In this document: positions 1 to 8,671 of the stretch, one piece after another
Position numbering within the stretch: position 1 is the stretch's first letter
Layout: the number at the start of each line of letters is the position of its first letter
Virus record (IMG/VR): IMGVR_UViG_3300033182_000538
Location: 102,989 to 166,988 of that record
Length of the DNA stretch: 64,000 nucleotides
Origin: a virus
Reading direction: 5' to 3' (one strand)
Notes under the pieces: model-generated
Database searches by the model: none
Seen by the model: the letters and a program-made list of their open reading frames with translations, nothing else
What the model was told of the DNA's origin: nothing
Made by a program: the position numbers and the translations under genes

Positions 1-236
1 GTTTGTTCTTTGTTCATAATGTCAGTTGGAGCCCACAATTGGTCAATATATTGAGCCATTGCGGCTTTCCTCTTCATAGAGTTGGATAAGTCTGAATTCC
101 ACTCATCCCACTTCTTGTAAAGAGTTTGTTCCTCTACAGTCATAGATTGAAGATAGTCCATATTCTCAATGAACTTCTTCTTCTCGTTATCGTAGTTGAA
201 CTCTGGCTTCGCTGGTTCTGTGTCCCAAAATTGCAT
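1..236 (-). CDS. Unknown protein downstream of the sliding clamp, 3' end outside window
   Basis: The reading frame starts with an ATG one base after the stop codon of the clamp gene and runs off the left edge, so only about 78 N-terminal residues are visible (MQFWDTEPAKPEF, later FIENMDYLQSMTVEEQ and KKWDEWNSDL). The visible part is charged and helical with no motif I recognise. In T4 the genes around 45 encode clamp-loader subunits, an RNA polymerase-binding protein and recombination nucleases. Position therefore makes a replication or recombination role plausible, but I cannot assign one. The first four residues MQFW also begin the glycosyltransferase at 3508-4641, which may be coincidence. 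The frame is clean and its coupling to gene 45 is tight, so I am confident that it is a real gene and not of its function. Confidence 0.7.
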   Translation of the reverse strand, partial: MQFWDTEPAKPEFNYDNEKKKFIENMDYLQSMTVEEQTLYKKWDEWNSDLSNSMKRKAAMAQYIDQLWAPTDIMNKEQ

Positions 237-237
237 A

Positions 238-933
238 TTACTTAATTTCTACTAAATAATAATTTGATTTAAATCCATCGTGCTCAAACGAAACGTGAGC
301 AAGTCCTTGAGGAGAAATCTTCAATGAAGATGATTTAGCACCTCTATTAGCATTTAGAATTTCTTTCAAATACTTAGCTGAGAAAGAAATAGGTTCAACA
401 TCACCCTCACAAGTACAATCAACATTGATAGAGATTCTATTTGAGTTGATTTTAGAATAACCCAAGATTACCTCACCTTTGTTTTCTTTACAAGTGAATG
501 TAAATGTATCTGAATCAGACATAGCACCCTTTGCTTTTGTAAACGTAGATACAAAGTCATCATCCATTGTGATTGTAGATGTAAAAGGAGGAAGTTGTTT
601 CAACTCAGGTACAACTGGAATCACCGATAAATCAGCCAACATATAGTTTACTGATGTTTTAGTGTCCGAGAAAACCAAAGCTGCGTCACCTTCGTTTACA
701 TCAACTTGACTACCCAATACACCGAGTAGACCTTTTAGTTGAGATGTGGTGTAAACACCATACTCACCATTTGGAAATTCCTTCTCCTCAGATGATACAC
801 TACCCAAAAGAGTTTTGTCATCCGAAATAAAAGATACTTCCATTCCTTCATCGGTTGAGTTGATTTTTACACTCTCAACCTCACCACCCAAGTTATATCG
901 GGCGATAAATCCTTCAAACGAACTTTTTTTCAT
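238..933 (-). CDS. 45: Sliding clamp, DNA polymerase processivity factor (gp45-like)
   Basis: This 231-residue protein matches the length of T4 gp45 (228 residues), the trimeric ring that tethers the polymerase to DNA and also activates late transcription in T4. The sequence has the alternating strand and helix character of clamp folds: a SVKINSTDEGMEVSF strand pair near residues 20-36, a mid-protein TFTCKENKGEVILGYSK region, and a C-terminal FEHDGFKSNYYLVEIK strand. It is the first gene after the DNA polymerase gene and has its own promoter of the Bacteroidota type at 957-988, giving a short leader of about 17 bases with no Shine-Dalgarno sequence. The assignment rests on length, fold character and its place beside gene 43. 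Sequence similarity among phage clamps is weak, so some doubt remains. Confidence 0.85.
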   Translation of the reverse strand: MKKSSFEGFIARYNLGGEVESVKINSTDEGMEVSFISDDKTLLGSVSSEEKEFPNGEYGVYTTSQLKGLLGVLGSQVDVNEGDAALVFSDTKTSVNYMLADLSVIPVVPELKQLPPFTSTITMDDDFVSTFTKAKGAMSDSDTFTFTCKENKGEVILGYSKINSNRISINVDCTCEGDVEPISFSAKYLKEILNANRGAKSSSLKISPQGLAHVSFEHDGFKSNYYLVEIK

Positions 934-956
934 ACTTTTTATTGTTTAATGTTAGA

Positions 957-988
957 CTAATATACGAAATTTATTTTTAATATCCAAA
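957..988 (-). promoter_or_regulatory. Early promoter of gene 45, Bacteroidota type
   Basis: On the minus strand the sequence reads TTTG (985-988), a 20-base spacer, then TATATTAG (957-964). This fits the Bacteroidota consensus TTTG-N19-21-TAnnTTTG with one mismatch in the -7 box. The start codon of gene 45 lies 23 bases downstream of the -7 box. It is one of seven copies of this element in the window, all before early or replication genes. Confidence 0.8.
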
Positions 989-3508
989 TTAAAATGAGAA
1001 AAATTGTGATGCAGCTGCAAGGTTCGGATTTGGTTTCTCCCAATCCATAGCTTTGTAGAAGTCATCAAGTTTATTATTCAACTCTTTTTCCCAAATCAAA
1101 TCATAATCAATGTATTGTTGGATAAACTCATTTATTTGTGGTGGGTCTGAGTGACCCGTAAACGCTGTGGTCTGAAGACCAAGCGGGTTCTTCTTCAAAT
1201 ATACCCATTTAATCTTGTCACCATCTTTCATTGGTTCATACTTGTAAGGTGCGTTAAACTTCTTCAACAATTGGTTGTAAGTAATAGCCGCCTTAACGTG
1301 AGCAGGCGTTCCCTTCTTGAATTCACCCAATGCTTGATTCTTAAATAGATACTTTGACATATCCTTTACCGCTGAGTTCTTTGCGATGTCTACAAAGTTT
1401 TGACTGGTCATTCCATCTTTATAATCCAAAATCTTTTGGTCAATCTCATCTTTGTTAGTAGACTTTAGAATGTCCATCAAAACCGTTGACATCACTTCCT
1501 TGAAGTATGTTGGGAATGAACTTCGTTTTACATCAAGTCCCTTCACATCCAACTTATCACAAGGTACAGTATTGTCATTAATAATCCATTGTGCGTATCT
1601 CTTCTTTGATACCCAAAAACCACCCTTTGCGATAGTCTCTTGTTTGATATCAAATCGGTGAGTATCCACATTGAACATCTTATATGCCATTACATCATAT
1701 ACTTTGTTGATATGTGTTTCTACTTCTTTTGCAACTGATAGAATCGCTGGAATCATTTCTTCATCCGAATCTTCGTTGATGTTTGGATTACGAGACTTTA
1801 CCAATGGTGCAGCTTGATAGAATACTGAATCAGTATCAGTATATACATTGTAATCTGCTTCCTTACCAATGTTCTTTGTATAGTATTGGTTAGCAATCAT
1901 CTCAGTAGTCTTAATCACCGACTGACCTGTAATGGTAGTTGCTTCCGCATTATCCACATCGTAGAATCTGAATGATGGTAGACCCAATACACCATAAAGG
2001 GAGTTCAACATAATCTTTTGAACCAATTGTCTCTGAGAGTAGAACTTGTAGAGTTCATCATTACCTTCTTTACCATACTTCTTCATAAGGTCTTTGTACT
2101 CCACACGTTTGTCAAACCAAACATTAAGAATCTCAGGAATCACACCAACTTTGTCTCTACGATAAAGTACACCATTTGCTGCGATTGAGTAATCATTCTT
2201 CTGAACAAACTCTAAGAATCGGTCTTTAGGTAGTGGTGGGAACTCATTACCATCATCATCTACAATTGAGTATGATTCAATCTTACCCTTCATATGGTCT
2301 TCAGATGAATAGTTCTTCAATTTACCAATCTTGGTCTCTGGCGAGATATTGATTGTCATAATGATAGATGGATATAGTGATGTCAAATCCAAATCGTATA
2401 CCCACTTGTAAAGACCAGGTTTTGGTTCTTTTACATAAGCACCCGTAAACTTACCTTCACCATCAGACCCATCAGCATTACGATTCATTCTCTTTGGTTT
2501 ATTAGGAGCTACCCTACCACTCCTTCTCAAGAATGTCAAGATAGCACCCTCTAACCACTTTGATGAGAATAAAAAGTCTTCATAGAAAACGTGACCAGCG
2601 TGACAAATCGCCTGAGCCAATTGAATGAACTGAAGTTTCTTGTCCATATCAACAACCAACTCCACATCCACCAAGTTATACTCAATGAACTTTTCCAAGT
2701 CATCTCTGAATAGTTGGTCAAGGTTTCCTTCATACTCAATCTTACCACGACCCAATGTCATATTAGCAATAGTGTCTAATCGGTAGTTTGGGAATTCTTG
2801 GTAGGTAAAGTTCTTGAACAACGCAAGATAATCCAAACACGAAATACCAGCGATGATATATCTATTACGATACTTGTTCCAACTAACCTTTCCAATAGGA
2901 GACAATTCGTTTGCTTTTCGTTCACCAAAAAGAACCTTAATACGATTGTATAGGTAGGTAACATCAAAGTAGTCAATGTTCCAACCAGTCACAATAGTAG
3001 GATTGATTTCTTTCCATTTGTTGATGAAAGCAATCACCATTTCCTCTTCAGTATCAAACGACTCTACTTGAGCTCCCTTGATAGTTTTGTTGATTTTCTC
3101 ACCTTTGTTTACTACATAGACAAAGTAATCGCCAGTTACGGAATCGTGACCAGCGACTGATGTCATTGCGTTCTGAGCTTCATTAATATCAGGTAAACCA
3201 CTATTCATCTCTACCTCAATATCAAATGTCAAAATAGTATGACCTTTAGAGATTTCATCTGAATCACCATACTCATCAATCAGAAAACGAGTTACTTCAT
3301 TTACATCACTTTCGTATAGCTCCAAGTCATCTTCTTGTTTCCAAAAGTTTATCTTTTTAAGACGCTCTCCGTGAATAGAAGTATGAGCACCATTACCATC
3401 TCTAACGTAACCATATCTACGGTACTTAGATGTGAAGTAACCTTTTTCATCATCCCAACAATGGATGATAGATTTTTCTTTTTCATAGTATACGTTTTGA
3501 TATGCCAT
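989..3508 (-). CDS. 43: Family B replicative DNA polymerase (gp43-like)
   Basis: An 839-residue replicative polymerase, slightly shorter than T4 gp43 (898). The proofreading exonuclease is intact: Exo I TFDIE near residues 95-98, Exo II TGWNIDYFD near 174-182, and Exo III YNLVD near 277-281. The polymerase domain has motif A DLDLTSLYPS (372-381), motif B with K498 and LNSLYG (501-506), and motif C YTDTDS (556-561), so both catalytic aspartates are present. The ATG overlaps the stop of the upstream glycosyltransferase gene by one base (TAATG), which implies translational coupling, and AAGG precedes it. It is transcribed with the helicase and glycosyltransferase genes upstream. A second, family A-like polymerase is encoded at 22803-24029, which makes this phage unusual among T4 relatives. 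Confidence 0.98.
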   Translation of the reverse strand: MAYQNVYYEKEKSIIHCWDDEKGYFTSKYRRYGYVRDGNGAHTSIHGERLKKINFWKQEDDLELYESDVNEVTRFLIDEYGDSDEISKGHTILTFDIEVEMNSGLPDINEAQNAMTSVAGHDSVTGDYFVYVVNKGEKINKTIKGAQVESFDTEEEMVIAFINKWKEINPTIVTGWNIDYFDVTYLYNRIKVLFGERKANELSPIGKVSWNKYRNRYIIAGISCLDYLALFKNFTYQEFPNYRLDTIANMTLGRGKIEYEGNLDQLFRDDLEKFIEYNLVDVELVVDMDKKLQFIQLAQAICHAGHVFYEDFLFSSKWLEGAILTFLRRSGRVAPNKPKRMNRNADGSDGEGKFTGAYVKEPKPGLYKWVYDLDLTSLYPSIIMTINISPETKIGKLKNYSSEDHMKGKIESYSIVDDDGNEFPPLPKDRFLEFVQKNDYSIAANGVLYRRDKVGVIPEILNVWFDKRVEYKDLMKKYGKEGNDELYKFYSQRQLVQKIMLNSLYGVLGLPSFRFYDVDNAEATTITGQSVIKTTEMIANQYYTKNIGKEADYNVYTDTDSVFYQAAPLVKSRNPNINEDSDEEMIPAILSVAKEVETHINKVYDVMAYKMFNVDTHRFDIKQETIAKGGFWVSKKRYAQWIINDNTVPCDKLDVKGLDVKRSSFPTYFKEVMSTVLMDILKSTNKDEIDQKILDYKDGMTSQNFVDIAKNSAVKDMSKYLFKNQALGEFKKGTPAHVKAAITYNQLLKKFNAPYKYEPMKDGDKIKWVYLKKNPLGLQTTAFTGHSDPPQINEFIQQYIDYDLIWEKELNNKLDDFYKAMDWEKPNPNLAAASQFFSF

Positions 3509-4641
3509 TAACCTTGTAACCTTTTATGTAATTCTTTAATCATTATATCTTCATTCAAAGATAGTTCCACAGCCCTTACGACTGACATACTGTCTCGTTC
3601 TTGTCTGAATGTGTCATCATCCAACAATTTATCAAGATAATCAAATAAGTCTTTTTTATACTTGAAGAACATTCCGTTTGGGTCAATCTCGTGATAACAA
3701 TCAGATTCATTCCAAATCATAGGACACCCGTTCATCATACAATCCGTACCACTTACTGACCACCCATAGTTAGTTTGTCTCATTTGGATACCTACCAAAC
3801 AATCTTGCAATCTCTTGTAGTAATCGTGTTTAGGTACTTTTGTATTATCAATCCAAGAATATGGTGGGTCACCTTTTAGTTGTGGAATCCACACCTTGAA
3901 ATCTTCTCGTTGTTTACGATACTCTTTCATCAGTTCAATAAACTTTGGATATCCCTTGTATGCAGCTGCACGATGGTTAAATACGATTACTCTATCTTTA
4001 GAGTCTTTGATACCATCAACAATCTTGTCTTTAGGTAATCCTAAGTTCCATACTTTTAGAATTCCATCCAACTTCTGAACAAACTCTTCGTTGAATAGTT
4101 CTCTTGCTTCATTCAATACTCTATTCTTTTGGTCTTGAGTATTAAGATAACATACATCCATTTGAGATACACCAAGTAGTTCAATAGGTAACCACAACCA
4201 CTTAGGTTTACCAGCTCTATTGTCCGGCCCATTACACGATTTCATTTCCCACCAATGACAATAACCCACAATCTTAGTGTCCATTGTTTTTTTGTATCTA
4301 CCCACTTGAACCCAATCTGGTAGGTGTGAATAGATTACATCGTAATCAATGTCTTTGAGTAGATTGATAAGTTTAGATGATGGGAATGACCTCTGATTCA
4401 TCATATCACCAGGAATGTCAATTTGGTGTTGTTTGACATTTGGTAGATTCAACTTCTTACTGATTTTGCCAGTGGGCATTAGGATATTCCAATAGTAATC
4501 GCCATAAGAGTCCAATGCTTTGATGTGGTTATGAATCACATCAACAAATGAATCTTTATCAATGTTGGAAGAATTCGTTATGTTTGGTATAACGAGTACC
4601 TTCCTTGCTTTACTATAATCTATTGCTTCCCAAAACTGCAT
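3508..4641 (-). CDS. GT-B fold glycosyltransferase, substrate unknown
   Basis: A 377-residue protein with the two-Rossmann layout of GT-B glycosyltransferases. The N-terminal half has VLVIPNIT, DYDVIYSHLPDWVQ and KIVGYCHWW strands. The C-terminal half has VIVFNHRAAAYKGYPKF (start of the nucleotide-sugar domain), KVWIPQ, and a donor-site-like stretch GTDCMMNGCPMIWNESDCYHE in which the usual E-x7-E signature is not obvious. It sits between a helicase gene and gene 43, with one-base overlaps on both sides. T4 encodes GT-B glucosyltransferases that decorate hydroxymethylcytosine in DNA, and the replication context raises that idea. However, no hydroxymethylase is visible here, and other glycosyltransferases in the window clearly belong to surface or fibre glycan cassettes. 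Family is confident, substrate open. Confidence 0.75.
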   Translation of the reverse strand: MQFWEAIDYSKARKVLVIPNITNSSNIDKDSFVDVIHNHIKALDSYGDYYWNILMPTGKISKKLNLPNVKQHQIDIPGDMMNQRSFPSSKLINLLKDIDYDVIYSHLPDWVQVGRYKKTMDTKIVGYCHWWEMKSCNGPDNRAGKPKWLWLPIELLGVSQMDVCYLNTQDQKNRVLNEARELFNEEFVQKLDGILKVWNLGLPKDKIVDGIKDSKDRVIVFNHRAAAYKGYPKFIELMKEYRKQREDFKVWIPQLKGDPPYSWIDNTKVPKHDYYKRLQDCLVGIQMRQTNYGWSVSGTDCMMNGCPMIWNESDCYHEIDPNGMFFKYKKDLFDYLDKLLDDDTFRQERDSMSVVRAVELSLNEDIMIKELHKRLQG

Positions 4642-6416
4642 TATACAAATAAGTTTTTATGAGCAGTATTAACCTTAGATTCTACATTGTAATAATCGGT
4701 GATTAATTCATCTTTTTTATATAATCTAACTCTACCCAAACTTCTATCAATACCAATCCCATACTTTGGTTTCTCATAGTGATTCTTACTATTCACAAAG
4801 TTGAATTTAGTATAAGGGCCTATTTTTCGTTGATTATATTCGTATGTAGAAAACGATGCGTATTTAGTAGCTGAGTGATTATTAGGTACTCGCTGTCCAT
4901 TTTGAATGTTTGGTTTAATGTATTTTTTCCAAGCATCACTAATTGTTTTTATTATTAAATCATCAGATTCAACGCCCACTAACGCATCTTCAACATTAAA
5001 TGATGTAATTGAATTTTCATATAATTCAATTGCGGATGAGAATGATGGTTCATCATAAACATCATCATCGTAAGCAGAGTATAAAGAAATACCCAATTCT
5101 TTAGCTATATCTAAATAATAATCAGTATTTAATTGAAAGTCTTTTGGATTTTCTAATATATCAATTCCCAATTGAGCTGTTGGTTTATCAAATGAAACAA
5201 ACATATTTTGAAATAAATCCTCATAAGTTTTATTAAACTCACCCATATCATCAACATACCTACATAATCTACCTAATAAACCTTGTAGTAAAGATGTAAC
5301 TACCTTTGATGATTCAACAATACCCTTTATGAATGGTTTGTTTTGATGATATAGATTAGTCAATTCTCCATATGTTTGAACAGGGAATAACTCTTTATCA
5401 ACTAACTTATCCAAGTTAACACCACATCCCAAAGAACCATCAATAAACAATGCAACATCTTTTCCATTTAATTTTGAATATTCAAATGTTCTTTTGATTA
5501 TTTCGGTTAAAGTTCTTTCAGATTTATCAACTGTATCCAATCCTATCAACTCCAAACCTTCGTTATATGCTTCAGAGTTAAGTTCAACTTTGTTTGAAGT
5601 TTCACCCATACATATAACAGATGGTATACCCCAATCTGATAACATACGCAATGCAGCTTCCATTATTTCTCTTGGCTTTAATCTAATAATATAGACACCA
5701 AATCTATCTACTTCAGTAGTATTACTATGTTGAGCCAATCTTTGCATTATATACGATACATTATTTTTATCATACTGAATAAAGTAGGTCACTCCATCAT
5801 CAACATTTTTTAACAAATGAGGAACGCCTCTATAATGTTCATTTGGTTCTATTTTATGATAAATGATATCACTACCACGAGATGCATCTAACATAGAAAT
5901 ATTAGTTGCACCAACTGCTCCAAATGTACAACCAATATCTCTTAGCTCCTTAGCCAAATTTACATATCTACTTTTAGCTTGGGGTGTAGTTCCAAACTGG
6001 TCCTCATCAAAGAATACCAAATCTTGAGGCGTTAAATTTTTTATGAATTCATCTTGCTTATGTGGTTTGAAGAAGTGTAGTAATCGCTGAAATCTATAAT
6101 CAACGGAACTCATTTGGGTTACTGCTCTATTCAAACCATCAACGTGAGCAGTAGATGTATATGATGTAGTTATATATGATTTTGATTTTGGGTCTCTATC
6201 TAACCACAAAGAAGCAACACCAATCATAATTTGAGTTTTACCACTCTGCATTGGTGCAGATATTGTAAAGTAAGGAAGTTCAGACTTATACGCAGGGTCA
6301 GTTATCTTTTTGAAGATAGATTGAGCTTCATCAATCTCATCGGGTTTTGGTGGATTAATTGGATTGGTTTTCCAAGTTTCAAATAAGCTTTTTGAATTTT
6401 CTTTTTTTAATCTCAT
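4641..6416 (-). CDS. SF2-type helicase/ATPase
   Basis: This 591-residue protein has a Walker A APMQSGKT (54-61), a Walker B/DExx motif FFDEDQ (135-140), a motif III-like GAVGATN, and near residue 390 a motif VI-like QGLLGRLCR with the arginine finger spacing Q-x3-G-R-x2-R. These place it in helicase superfamily 2, acting on DNA or RNA. T4 has several such enzymes (UvsW and others), but I do not recognise this as a clear orthologue of any of them. Residues 420-591 look like an accessory domain (YNQRKIGPYTKF, YGIGIDRSLGRVRLY). It is the first gene after its own early promoter at 6444-6475 and is followed without gap by the glycosyltransferase and gene 43, so a role in replication, repair or control of DNA access is reasonable. 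It has no Shine-Dalgarno sequence. Confidence 0.8.
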   Translation of the reverse strand: MRLKKENSKSLFETWKTNPINPPKPDEIDEAQSIFKKITDPAYKSELPYFTISAPMQSGKTQIMIGVASLWLDRDPKSKSYITTSYTSTAHVDGLNRAVTQMSSVDYRFQRLLHFFKPHKQDEFIKNLTPQDLVFFDEDQFGTTPQAKSRYVNLAKELRDIGCTFGAVGATNISMLDASRGSDIIYHKIEPNEHYRGVPHLLKNVDDGVTYFIQYDKNNVSYIMQRLAQHSNTTEVDRFGVYIIRLKPREIMEAALRMLSDWGIPSVICMGETSNKVELNSEAYNEGLELIGLDTVDKSERTLTEIIKRTFEYSKLNGKDVALFIDGSLGCGVNLDKLVDKELFPVQTYGELTNLYHQNKPFIKGIVESSKVVTSLLQGLLGRLCRYVDDMGEFNKTYEDLFQNMFVSFDKPTAQLGIDILENPKDFQLNTDYYLDIAKELGISLYSAYDDDVYDEPSFSSAIELYENSITSFNVEDALVGVESDDLIIKTISDAWKKYIKPNIQNGQRVPNNHSATKYASFSTYEYNQRKIGPYTKFNFVNSKNHYEKPKYGIGIDRSLGRVRLYKKDELITDYYNVESKVNTAHKNLFV

Positions 6417-6443
6417 TGATATGTTTTAGATTTTAATGTTTTA

Positions 6444-6475
6444 CAAACATACGAATAATTTTTTAATTATCCAAA
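6444..6475 (-). promoter_or_regulatory. Early promoter of the SF2 helicase operon
   Basis: On the minus strand TTTG (6472-6475) is followed by a 20-base spacer and TATGTTTG (6444-6451). The -7 box is a perfect match to TAnnTTTG, the best copy in the window together with that of gene 41. The helicase ATG lies 27 bases downstream. The promoter would serve helicase, glycosyltransferase and gene 43. Confidence 0.85.
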
Positions 6476-6480
6476 TATTT

Positions 6481-7272
6481 TTACCAAAAACTTACTTGAT
6501 TTTCTGGCTCGTAAGTTTCGTGTCTTTCAATCGGTGGTAAGAACTCTTCTGCGTTCTTAGGATACGGACTCGTTTTGTGTTTGAGTCGTTTAGTTAGTTG
6601 CCGCTTTTCAGATTTGTTCTGACCTAATACTTGAATGTATCGGTGTTTAGGAGCTTCTCTCTTTCTCCAAAACTCTTTGTACCCATCTTTACCAATCTCG
6701 GTTTTGAGATGTTCTACGTTGTGACTACCCCACTTTGAAAATACAGTTCTTGAGTGAATCCACTTATGTGGGTTTTCTAAGGATACTGAATAGTTAGGCA
6801 TTAGTTGAATATCACGACAATCTTGATATAACCAATTCGTTGCTTGATAGATACCACCTAAATGTAATTGTTCAGGGTCAGCGTAACTCAACAACATTTT
6901 TATGTTTGGTGCGTTTTCACGAATCCATTTAAATGATTGACCCATAGCGTATGATTCAATATTTGACCCATAACCATCGTGGATGAACAATCGTGTCAAT
7001 TCCAAACATTGGTCTTTTTCTAATCCATCAATTACTGAAGTGATTGCTGACCTTCCTACTGGATATCCATAAACTAAACATCCGATTAATTTTTCATCAT
7101 TTCCAAGAATGTCTATTTCATCTGATTTATAGAAGATACCAAGAGCATATCTACACATAGTCCAAGCGTGGGAGTAGTGATGGGTTACAATCATCTCCTT
7201 AGCAATAGGTTTATTTATTTCACGAATCGTTACTCGTGATGTGTCAACATATGTCTTATTTGCTTCTTTCAA
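6481..7272 (-). CDS. Mom-like DNA adenine hypermodification protein (second copy)
   Basis: A 263-residue member of the Mom family, GNAT-fold proteins whose Mu prototype converts adenine in DNA to N6-carbamoylmethyladenine and so blocks many restriction enzymes. Family signatures are visible in order: THHYSHAW (30-37), LIGCLVYGYPVGR (62-74), LELTRLFIHDGYG (90-102), SYADP (129-133) and GGIYQATNWLYQ (139-150). The candidate catalytic residues H32, R94, D132 and Y142 line up position for position with the upstream paralogue, so the pair arose by duplication and then diverged. The C-terminal tail (KHRYIQVLGQNKSEKRQ, SPYPK) is basic and also shared. The gene overlaps its paralogue by 17 bases. No Com-like translational activator is recognised nearby. 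Modified base and target sequence are not predictable from sequence. Confidence 0.85.
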   Translation of the reverse strand: MKEANKTYVDTSRVTIREINKPIAKEMIVTHHYSHAWTMCRYALGIFYKSDEIDILGNDEKLIGCLVYGYPVGRSAITSVIDGLEKDQCLELTRLFIHDGYGSNIESYAMGQSFKWIRENAPNIKMLLSYADPEQLHLGGIYQATNWLYQDCRDIQLMPNYSVSLENPHKWIHSRTVFSKWGSHNVEHLKTEIGKDGYKEFWRKREAPKHRYIQVLGQNKSEKRQLTKRLKHKTSPYPKNAEEFLPPIERHETYEPENQVSFW

Positions 7273-8011
7273 TCGGTTCTAATTTATAAATCTCTTCCTC
7301 AAATAATTCACTTTTCTTCGGATAGGGTAAAGATGGGTACTTGAGTGTTTTCAATATACGACTTTTTTTTGACTTATCCAAAATATAAACGTATCTATGT
7401 TTCCGTGGTTCTTTTTTAATCCAAAATGGTTTATTTATCATCTCTTGGATTTTTTTTGGGTTGTTTGTCCCAAATTTTACGAATGAAGTCCGACTATGAT
7501 GCCACTCATCATCTTCAGACCACTTGAAAGACCAAGAATCGTTAGGTCTTACTTTGTTTCCTTGATATATCCAATTTGTTGACTGATATACAGTCCCCAA
7601 GTGACCAACCTTTGGGTCTGAGTAGGATATCAATGCTCTAATGTGTTTTGCGTGTTCTCGTAACCACTTGAATGTTTGTCCAACGAACCAGCTTTCTATA
7701 TTACACCCATACCCATCAAATACGAATAATCGTGTAAGTTCTAATACTTCGGTTCGTTCAAGAAGTGGTGATATGGACTGACCAGAGTGTCTACCTATGG
7801 GGTCACCATATGTAGCTACTCCAATCAACTTGTCCGTGGATTCAAAGAATTGGTGAGAGTCATCTTGTATATACAATCCAAGTGCGTAAGATACCTTTGT
7901 CCAAATCCCACTATAATGGTTGTTTACCACTATATCTTTTGCGACTGATTTGGAAATAGGTCTTACTGATAACTTAGAAATGTCAGTATATACCTTCCCT
8001 TCAATTTTCAT
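7256..8011 (-). CDS. Mom-like DNA adenine hypermodification protein (first copy)
   Basis: The 251-residue upstream partner of the Mom-like pair. It carries NNHYSGIW (30-37), LIGVATYGDPIGR (62-74), LELTRLFVFDGYG (90-102), SYSDP (129-133), GHLGTVYQSTNWIYQG (136-151), and the C-terminal basic motif RKHRYVYILDKSKKSR. The SDP-x-x-GHLGT-x-YQ-x-x-NW block is the most characteristic part of the family, and this copy is closer to the canonical form than its neighbour, which has LHLGG in place of GHLGT. The start codon overlaps the stop of the small HTH gene (ATGA), and its own 3' end overlaps the second copy by 17 bases, so all are co-translated. Together they suggest that this phage protects its genome by adenine hypermodification, perhaps with two different specificities or as a heteromer. 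Confidence 0.87.
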   Translation of the reverse strand: MKIEGKVYTDISKLSVRPISKSVAKDIVVNNHYSGIWTKVSYALGLYIQDDSHQFFESTDKLIGVATYGDPIGRHSGQSISPLLERTEVLELTRLFVFDGYGCNIESWFVGQTFKWLREHAKHIRALISYSDPKVGHLGTVYQSTNWIYQGNKVRPNDSWSFKWSEDDEWHHSRTSFVKFGTNNPKKIQEMINKPFWIKKEPRKHRYVYILDKSKKSRILKTLKYPSLPYPKKSELFEEEIYKLEPIERSK

Positions 8012-8226
8012 TGATAATCGTTAAATTCACCAAATAATATATGAGTCCAAGTTTCACCTTTCACAATCTTACGAATGTTGGCGGGTGATACACCATTGTT
8101 TCGGGCCAATACTCTAATGTTTCGGTGTCCCACAGCCCATAGTTTACGAATAGACCTTACTTGTTTTTCCGTTAATTTATGTTGTGGATGTGATTCGCCT
8201 CTTAATGCCATTTTGTATCTTTTCAT
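8008..8226 (-). CDS. Small helix-turn-helix DNA-binding protein
   Basis: A 72-residue basic protein with a clear helix-turn-helix: HKLTEKQVRSIRKLWAVGHR followed by NIRVLARNNGVSPANIRKIV. This resembles the DNA-binding tail of phage HNH or homing endonucleases (the LTxxQV-x-I-x3-Y type) but no nuclease domain is attached. It overlaps the MazG-like gene by four bases (ATGA) and the first Mom-like gene in the same way. It could regulate the mom-like genes, guide them to DNA, or be a remnant of a homing endonuclease. A second in-frame ATG lies five codons later (MALRGES), so the exact start is uncertain. Confidence 0.7.
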   Translation of the reverse strand: MKRYKMALRGESHPQHKLTEKQVRSIRKLWAVGHRNIRVLARNNGVSPANIRKIVKGETWTHILFGEFNDYQ

Positions 8227-8633
8227 TCAAAGGGTATTTCTAATTGACCACCATCAGTCAAAAATTGTCCAATATTAGGTTTAGAAAAGTTAGGCCCCTT
8301 TAATACCTTACCATCTTCACGATAGATAGGTTTACCATCTTCTCCTAATTTAGACATATTAGAACGATGTACCTCATCAAACACTTGTTCAATGATATTG
8401 CTCATTCCGTGAGCAACCATAGTACCCAAAAGGATATATAATTGGTCAGCAAGTGCATCGGTAACCTCAACAAGGTCATCGTTATTACAAGCATCTAAAT
8501 ACTCAACCAATTCCTCTTTACCCAACCGATATCTCAAGTAATAATCATCTGGCTCAAGTAATGTTGGTTTTGAGTTTCTTGTTTGGTTATAAGCTTTCTG
8601 AAAATCCCAAAGTTGTTGTAACTGCTTTTCCAT
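8223..8633 (-). CDS. MazG-like all-alpha NTP pyrophosphohydrolase
   Basis: This 136-residue protein matches the phage MazG/PRA-PH-like family: LGKEELVEYLDACNNDD, then LVEVTDALADQLYILLGT with the E-x2-D-type metal ligands near residues 56-60, and the family tail HRSNMSKLGEDGKPI, DGKVLKGPNF. Members hydrolyse nucleoside triphosphates to monophosphates and pyrophosphate. In phages they are proposed to clean up modified or excess nucleotides, or to lower (p)ppGpp; which applies here is unknown. It heads the operon that contains the HTH and two Mom-like genes. Its promoter (8640-8671) ends only six bases before the ATG, so the mRNA is probably leaderless. Confidence 0.88.
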   Translation of the reverse strand: MEKQLQQLWDFQKAYNQTRNSKPTLLEPDDYYLRYRLGKEELVEYLDACNNDDLVEVTDALADQLYILLGTMVAHGMSNIIEQVFDEVHRSNMSKLGEDGKPIYREDGKVLKGPNFSKPNIGQFLTDGGQLEIPFE

Positions 8634-8639
8634 AATATA

Positions 8640-8671
8640 CTAATATACAAAAATTTATTTAATTTTCCAAA
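8640..8671 (-). promoter_or_regulatory. Early promoter of the MazG/Mom operon
   Basis: On the minus strand TTTG (8668-8671), 20-base spacer, TATATTAG (8640-8647). Only six bases separate the -7 box from the ATG at 8633, so transcription should begin at or just before the start codon. Confidence 0.78.
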
